A stretch of DNA of 28,241 nt, taken from DAOTWP01 sp034435675 (GTDB lineage Bacteria > Chloroflexota > Anaerolineae > Aggregatilineales > Phototrophicaceae). Each line of letters begins with the position of its first letter. The stretch's first letter is position 1. Positions 24,183-28,241 of the stretch are shown here, one piece after another. The position numbers and the translations under genes are program-made. The notes under the pieces are model-generated. The model was not told the origin of the DNA, made no database searches, and was given only the letters and a program-made list of their open reading frames with translations. The stretch is from contig DAOTWP010000302.1 of assembly GCA_034435675.1 (NCBI GenBank), positions 1 through 28,241 on the forward strand. Direction: 5' to 3'.

Positions 24183-24893
24183 ATGAACCAGACTGTCTCC
24201 GGTTTTCCCCGGCGCGCGGCAGATCAGGCAGAAGAAGAGTTACTCAGGGCATTCCTCAATGGAGAATATCCCCCCGGCGCGGTGCTGCCGGGTGAACGGG
24301 AGTTAGCGACGCAGCTCGGCATCACCCGCCCGACTCTGCGCGAAGTGCTGCGCCGGTTGGAAAGTGATGGCTGGCTGCAAATTCATCAGGGCAAACAGAC
24401 GACCGTGCGCGACATCTGGCGCGAGGGCAATCTGGGCGCGCTGGGTGCAATTGTTAACCATCTCGGTGTTGATATTACGCCGCATCTGGTCAACTGTTTG
24501 CTGGAAATCCGCGCCAATATTGCCCCGGTCTATGCGCGCAAAGCCATAGACCAGGATCCAGGAATGGTGTCCCACTATATCCGCCAGTACCAGATGCTGC
24601 CTGAAGAAGCAGAGGCATATGCGTATTTTGACTGGCAGATGCACCGCACGCTGGCGATTGCCTCCAATAACCCGATTTACACCATGACGCTGAACAGCTT
24701 CCGGCATGTCTACGAACCGCTGGCGGCATATTATTTCATGCTGCCGCAGGGGCGCGAAACCTCGCGCAGGTTTTACATGGATTTGCTCGACTGTGCGGTA
24801 GCGAAGGATTCGACCACCGCGGAACACAAGATGCGGGCGGTACTGCAAGCAAGTGACCGCATCTGGCATCTGTTTGTCACCGGAGAAGAGTGA
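24183..24893 (+). CDS. FadR-like GntR-family regulator (FadR-type C-terminal domain)
   Basis: 236 residues, nearly the length of E. coli FadR (239). The winged helix aligns closely with FadR: LPGERELATQLGITRPTLRE (residues about 35-54; FadR has [20 protein letters not shown]), followed by GWLQIHQGKQTTVRDIW. The C-terminal domain also follows FadR rather than the common FCD type: FDWQMHRTLAIASNNPIYTM and a late DRIWHLF where FadR has GEIWHRM, near its acyl-CoA pocket. By analogy it may bind long-chain acyl-CoA and control lipid genes; this is inferred from my recall of the E. coli sequence. GAGG lies 8 nt before the ATG. Its stop overlaps the start of the downstream FAD oxidase gene, which is therefore its most likely target or partner. 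Confidence 0.9.
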   Translation: MNQTVSGFPRRAADQAEEELLRAFLNGEYPPGAVLPGERELATQLGITRPTLREVLRRLESDGWLQIHQGKQTTVRDIWREGNLGALGAIVNHLGVDITPHLVNCLLEIRANIAPVYARKAIDQDPGMVSHYIRQYQMLPEEAEAYAYFDWQMHRTLAIASNNPIYTMTLNSFRHVYEPLAAYYFMLPQGRETSRRFYMDLLDCAVAKDSTTAEHKMRAVLQASDRIWHLFVTGEE

Positions 24894-26494
24894 TCACGAT
24901 GAAACGCTGGAATGGTTGGGGCAATATACAGACCAGCAGCCTGCTGAGTGCCGCTGCGCTGGATTTTCTGCGCGCCCGCATTGGCACGGCTGCACCGCCG
25001 CAGGATGCTGCGTATGCTGCTGTGCTGGCGCAGGTGCCGTCTTCGCGCCTGCCCGCCCACCCCCTTGTGGATCAAACCCCCGAGATTCGCCTGCTGCACG
25101 CGCGCGGGCAAAGCCTGCCGGACTGGGTAGCGCTGCGCAGCGGGCAGGTGGGCGCTTTCCCGGATGGCGTGGCACTGCCGGTGAACGCTGAGGAAGTGCG
25201 CGATTTGCTGCGGTATGCCCATGAGGTTGGCGCGAAGGTGATTCCGTATGGCGGCGGCACAAGCGTTGCCGGGCACATTAACCCGCTGCCGGGCGATGCG
25301 CCGGTGCTGACGATCAGCCTGGCGCGGATGAACGACCTGAAGGGCTTTGACGACAAAAGCGGGCTGGCGACATTTGGCGCGGGCATCACTGGACCAGACC
25401 TGGAGGCGCAGCTGCGTGCGCGGGGCTATACGCTGGGTCATTACCCGCAGTCGTGGGAATATTCGACGCTGGGCGGCTGGATTGCGGCGCGCAGCAGCGG
25501 GCAGCAGTCACTACATTACGGGCGCATTGAGCGGTTGTTCAGCGGCGGCGTGGTCGAAACGCCGGGCGACACGCTGCGCCTGCCGGACTTCCCTGCCAGC
25601 GCGGCGGGACCTGATCTGCGCGAGCTGGTGCTGGGCAGCGAAGGGCGCATCGGCATCATCACCGAGGCGACGGTGCGCGCATCACGCCTGCCGGAATATG
25701 AAGTCTTTACTGCTGTGATGTTCCCCGATTTTGGGCGCGGCATGGATGCTGTGCGGCAGATCGCCAGCGCACGCCTGCCGCTGTCACTGCTGCGGCTGAG
25801 CACGGCGACGGAAACGACGACCAATCTGGCGCTGGCGGGGCACAAACGGCTGCTCGGCGCGCTGGAGACGTATCTGCGCTGGCGCGGCAGCAGCGACGAA
25901 AAGGCAATGCTGCTGCTGGCGGCAACCGGGCAGGCGCGGGTGGCAAGCACCACACTGAACGCGGCGCTGGACATTGCCGGGGCGCAGGGCGGCGTGCGGC
26001 TGACGCGCGTGTTTGGCGAACAATGGCGCAAGAGCCGTTTCAAGACGCCCTATCTGCGCAATACACTGTGGGAACAGGGTTACGCGGTGGATACGCTGGA
26101 AACGGCAGTCGGTTGGGCGCAGGTGCAGAGCATGGTCAGCGGTATTGAACGCGCCATCCGCGAGGCGCTGGCGGCGTTTGACGAGCGCGTGCATGTCTTT
26201 ACGCACCTGTCGCATGTTTACCCCTATGGCAGCAGCGTGTATACCTCCTACGCTTTTCGGCTGGCGGCAGACCCGGCGGAAACGCTGCGGCGCTGGCAGG
26301 CAATGAAGCAGGCGGCAAGCGCGGCGGTGCAGCGCAGCGGCGGCACGATCAGCCACCAGCACGGTGTCGGGCTGGATCATGCGCCGTATCTGGCGGCGGA
26401 AAAAGGCGCGAGCGGCATGGCAGCGCTGCGGGCGCTGGTGCGGCATTTTGACCCGGATGGCATGCTGAACCCCGGCAAGCTGCTGGTAGGGTAG
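24890..26494 (+). CDS. FAD-binding oxidase, alkyl-DHAP-synthase (AGPS)-like
   Basis: 534 residues from the GTG at 24890, which overlaps the FadR-like stop; an ATG at 24899 would give 531, and the choice is open. The FAD-binding PCMH/VAO-type domain has KVIPYGGGTSVAGH (pyrophosphate loop) and a GHYPQSWEYSTLGGWIAARS stretch with GQQSLHYG after it, very like alkylglycerone-phosphate synthases. Later motifs also fit: LRLSTATETTTN, FKTPYLRNTLWEQGYAVDTLETAVGW, and a His-containing SHQHGVGLDHAPYL near the C-terminus (AGPS has HHHGVG). It could replace the acyl chain of acyl-DHAP by an alkyl chain (ether-lipid synthesis), or be a GlcD-like hydroxyacid or lactate dehydrogenase; the QSWEYSTLGGW pattern makes AGPS-like my first choice. 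The FadR-like neighbour fits a lipid role. No DHAP acyltransferase or reductase gene is adjacent. Confidence 0.85.
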   Translation: MITMKRWNGWGNIQTSSLLSAAALDFLRARIGTAAPPQDAAYAAVLAQVPSSRLPAHPLVDQTPEIRLLHARGQSLPDWVALRSGQVGAFPDGVALPVNAEEVRDLLRYAHEVGAKVIPYGGGTSVAGHINPLPGDAPVLTISLARMNDLKGFDDKSGLATFGAGITGPDLEAQLRARGYTLGHYPQSWEYSTLGGWIAARSSGQQSLHYGRIERLFSGGVVETPGDTLRLPDFPASAAGPDLRELVLGSEGRIGIITEATVRASRLPEYEVFTAVMFPDFGRGMDAVRQIASARLPLSLLRLSTATETTTNLALAGHKRLLGALETYLRWRGSSDEKAMLLLAATGQARVASTTLNAALDIAGAQGGVRLTRVFGEQWRKSRFKTPYLRNTLWEQGYAVDTLETAVGWAQVQSMVSGIERAIREALAAFDERVHVFTHLSHVYPYGSSVYTSYAFRLAADPAETLRRWQAMKQAASAAVQRSGGTISHQHGVGLDHAPYLAAEKGASGMAALRALVRHFDPDGMLNPGKLLVG

Positions 26495-26548
26495 ACCTGG
26501 CAGGTCCGGGCAGCCCACTGGAATGCTCCTGCGCGGTGCGGCAGTGCA

Positions 26549-26581
26549 GCGGGTCAGGGGACACAGATGCCCCTGACCCGC
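26549..26581. terminator. Perfect 12-bp hairpin between converging genes
   Basis: GCGGGTCAGGGG (26549-26560) pairs with CCCCTGACCCGC (26570-26581) around a 9-nt loop, in the 99-bp gap between the stops of the FAD oxidase gene and the convergent LamG gene. There is no T-run, so it may be a Rho-dependent or bidirectional structural end. Confidence 0.55.
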
Positions 26582-26593
26582 CAATATTACACA

Positions 26594-28241
26594 CTATTGT
26601 GGTGGTTCTGTAGTTGCCTCTGGCTGTTCCTCCGCACCACTATTGGAGGGCAGCGCAGCCTCTGGTGTTGTCTCTGCCGGGACTTCTTCCGGCTTCTCCG
26701 TTGGGGTGTCGGCAGGCGTTTCGCTGGGTGTTGCCACCGGTGTTGGGATGATCTGCGGCTCGTCTGCGGGCTGCACCGGGGTTATCTCCACTGGCACGCT
26801 GCCGGGCTGTTCAGCTTCTCGTCCGGATACGCTGCTGAGCAGAGTCACACCGGCGTTATCGCCCGTGCCTGCGCTGAAGTTCTGTGCGATCTCCGCGGCG
26901 CTCAGGGCACGCCCGTAAATCGCCGCCAGATGGAAATCGCCCAACCAGACGCGATTCAGTGAGAACTCGTTGCCCAGTGCCAGGCGATAGGCAGCGTCCC
27001 AGTTGCTCATGCTGCCGCCCACCGTGCGCGTGCTGACGAGAACGCCGTTGATGTACAACTGCGCGGTTCCGCTGGCATCGCGCGTATAGACCACGTGCAT
27101 CAGACCGGGTACAACGCTGCCATCGGGCGATACCAAGCCTGCACGCCCTTGCAGGTTCGTTGCGGTTGTGCGCAGGCGGGCATTGAAGACATCGTCCGCC
27201 GCGCCCAGTTCCTGCCCCTGACCGAACATGAAGTTCGCGGCACCGCCATCCTGCGAAATTGTCAGGATACGCGCCGGACCTGTTGGCAGCGGCTGTACGG
27301 CGTAATCGGGCGTGATCCACAGTTCAACCGTGATGGCATTGCTGGCACTGACCGCCGCTGTGACTTTGCTTGCCGGGTCTGCGCTGGCGATGATGGTGTT
27401 GCCATTCATGCTCAGCGAGCCGGCACCCCAACTGGTTTGCGCGGGGTTGGCAATCGTCAGATTCAGCGGTGTGCCCACACCACCGACATCGTTCACCGTG
27501 CTGCCGCTGCCTTCCTCAAAGGTGTACAGCACGAGGATGCCGTCGCTCACACGGACTGGCGCAGGCGGATTCACGACCCACTGGAAGCTGGTACTCCCGA
27601 AGAGACCACCACTGTCCGTAACGGTGATGCCCACTGTGTAGCTGGCAGGTGTCGTTGGCGTACCTGTGACCACGCCCGTGCCCACGTCAAGTGACAGCCC
27701 CGGCGGCAGGTTGGTCGCGTCGAAGCGCAGCGGCAGCCCTTCCGGATCATTGGCATACGGTGCCAGGTTCAGCGGCGCAATGGTGACCCCTTGCGTGCTG
27801 GTCTGGTTGGGAATGCCTGCGATTGTTGGCGGTTGGTTGACCGGTGGTGGTTCGTCCACCTGCCAGGCGAAGCTGACGGTCTGCGACTGCGGCGTGGGAC
27901 TGCTGTCGGTGACGGTGACGCTGGCGCTGAACGTGCCCGCTGTCGTCGCCGTGCCGCTGATGACCCCTGCCGGACTGATGCTCAGACCATCGGGCAGACC
28001 GCTGGCGCTGAAGGTGTAGGGCAGCGTGCCGCCTGTGACGGCGATGGGCAGGGTGATGCCATCGCCCACCGTGCTGGTCTGATCGCCGGGGTTGGTGACG
28101 ACGAGTGTGGTCGGGTCCACCTGCCAGGCGAAGCTGACGGTCTGCGACTGCGGCGTGGGGCTGCTGTCGCAGACCGTCAGCTTCGCCTGGCAGGTGGACC
28201 CGACCACACTCGTCGTCACCAACCCCGGCGAAGCTGACGGT
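26594..28241 (-). CDS. LamG/Ig-repeat surface protein, partial, 5' end not reliable
   Basis: The frame is open to the window edge, so the true start is not visible. Reading from the N-terminal side there is an 87-residue putative Ig repeat (TNPGDQTSTVGDGITLPIAV through VSFAWQVD), then a cadherin-like repeat (PPTIAGIPNQTSTQGVTIAP, SYTVGITVTDSGG), a LamG-type jelly roll (GILVLYTFEEGSGSTVNDVG to AAIYGRALSAAEIAQNFSAG), and a Pro/Glu/Thr-rich tail (about 60 residues). No C-terminal anchor is seen. Upstream of about 28148 the DNA is a perfect inverted copy of itself, and the residues encoded there (STCQAKLTVCD and before) do not belong to the family; trust the gene only up to about 28165. Likely role: cell-surface carbohydrate binding or adhesion, from the domain types. 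Confidence 0.8.
   Translation of the reverse strand, partial: PSASPGLVTTSVVGSTCQAKLTVCDSSPTPQSQTVSFAWQVDPTTLVVTNPGDQTSTVGDGITLPIAVTGGTLPYTFSASGLPDGLSISPAGVISGTATTAGTFSASVTVTDSSPTPQSQTVSFAWQVDEPPPVNQPPTIAGIPNQTSTQGVTIAPLNLAPYANDPEGLPLRFDATNLPPGLSLDVGTGVVTGTPTTPASYTVGITVTDSGGLFGSTSFQWVVNPPAPVRVSDGILVLYTFEEGSGSTVNDVGGVGTPLNLTIANPAQTSWGAGSLSMNGNTIIASADPASKVTAAVSASNAITVELWITPDYAVQPLPTGPARILTISQDGGAANFMFGQGQELGAADDVFNARLRTTATNLQGRAGLVSPDGSVVPGLMHVVYTRDASGTAQLYINGVLVSTRTVGGSMSNWDAAYRLALGNEFSLNRVWLGDFHLAAIYGRALSAAEIAQNFSAGTGDNAGVTLLSSVSGREAEQPGSVPVEITPVQPADEPQIIPTPVATPSETPADTPTEKPEEVPAETTPEAALPSNSGAEEQPEATTEPPQ
27854..28169. repeat. 261-bp direct repeat spacing in the LamG/Ig gene
   Basis: The 55 bp at 27854-27908 recur at 28115-28169 with one mismatch (A against G), 261 bp apart, which equals 87 codons, one Ig-like repeat. 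It shows recent duplication or homogenisation of the repeat array, which probably continues beyond the window. Confidence 0.85.
28083..28231. repeat. 66-bp perfect inverted repeat at the sequence edge
   Basis: 28083-28148 is exactly the reverse complement of 28166-28231, separated by a 17-nt loop. The last 15 bases of the window repeat 28127-28141 again. Both arms derive from the Ig-repeat coding sequence, so this looks like a fold-back chimera or an assembly walk at a repeat-rich contig end rather than a natural element. Confidence 0.9.

Noticed and set aside
1..28241. CRISPR arrays, tRNA or rRNA genes, prophage or restriction-modification genes
   Set aside because: No regularly spaced repeats, cloverleaf-like sequences or relevant protein motifs were seen in reading the window.

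Overview
The window looks like a GC-rich (visibly about 60 %) bacterial chromosome fragment, most probably from the Chloroflexota (Anaerolineae or a related class). The phylum call is an inference from gene types: secreted VCBS/FG-GAP and LamG proteins with an LPXTG-like tail, LacI-controlled carbohydrate ABC transporters, a GAAWG-type Mug glycosylase and a TnpB of the PRDVVGAVNI type. No rRNA, tRNA, CRISPR array or prophage is visible. Gene density is ordinary, and most other long reading frames are antisense shadows of GC-rich genes.

Left part (1-6957, all minus strand): a DUF1349-like secreted protein lies 43 bp downstream of a Wzz/BY-kinase regulator of polysaccharide chain length. Upstream of these is a 969-residue secreted protein with about twelve FG-GAP calcium-binding repeats, a DUF11 domain and a C-terminal LPRTG-TM-Arg sorting signal. 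A solo tnpB element (about 7013-8347, plus strand) follows, with matching end hairpins, a likely guide RNA inside the tnpB 3' end, and an altered RuvC-II site. Next come rlmI (minus) and a Mug-family uracil glycosylase (plus).

Middle (10535-15893): a LacI-family repressor is divergent from an SBP-MalF-MalG sugar importer. A perfect 16-bp LacI-type operator sits at the importer promoter. The last permease gene overlaps a YmdB/TIGR00282 phosphodiesterase gene by 4 bp. The importer ATPase is not encoded here. A 64-residue basic protein with its own strong promoter follows on the other strand, then a PadR/MFS-efflux pair (minus) whose promoter carries a palindrome.

Right part (18968-28241): a membrane-bound nucleotide-sugar 4,6-dehydratase (CapD/FlaA1 type) ends at a strong terminator. 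It is followed by a DAO-type flavoprotein, a SAM methyltransferase, an Hsp20 chaperone with a terminator, and a two-gene unit of an E. coli FadR-like GntR regulator overlapping an alkyl-DHAP-synthase-like FAD oxidase. The window ends inside a minus-strand LamG/Ig-repeat surface protein. Its upstream end is a 66-bp perfect inverted repeat at the sequence edge, probably an assembly or amplification fold-back.

The themes are cell-surface polysaccharide and surface proteins (wzz/BY-kinase, CapD, FG-GAP and LamG proteins), carbohydrate uptake under LacI control, and a possible lipid-responsive regulator next to a possible ether-lipid enzyme. The most unusual items are the TnpB with a displaced RuvC-II glutamate, the FadR-like/AGPS-like pair, the importer-phosphodiesterase coupling and the fold-back at the right edge.
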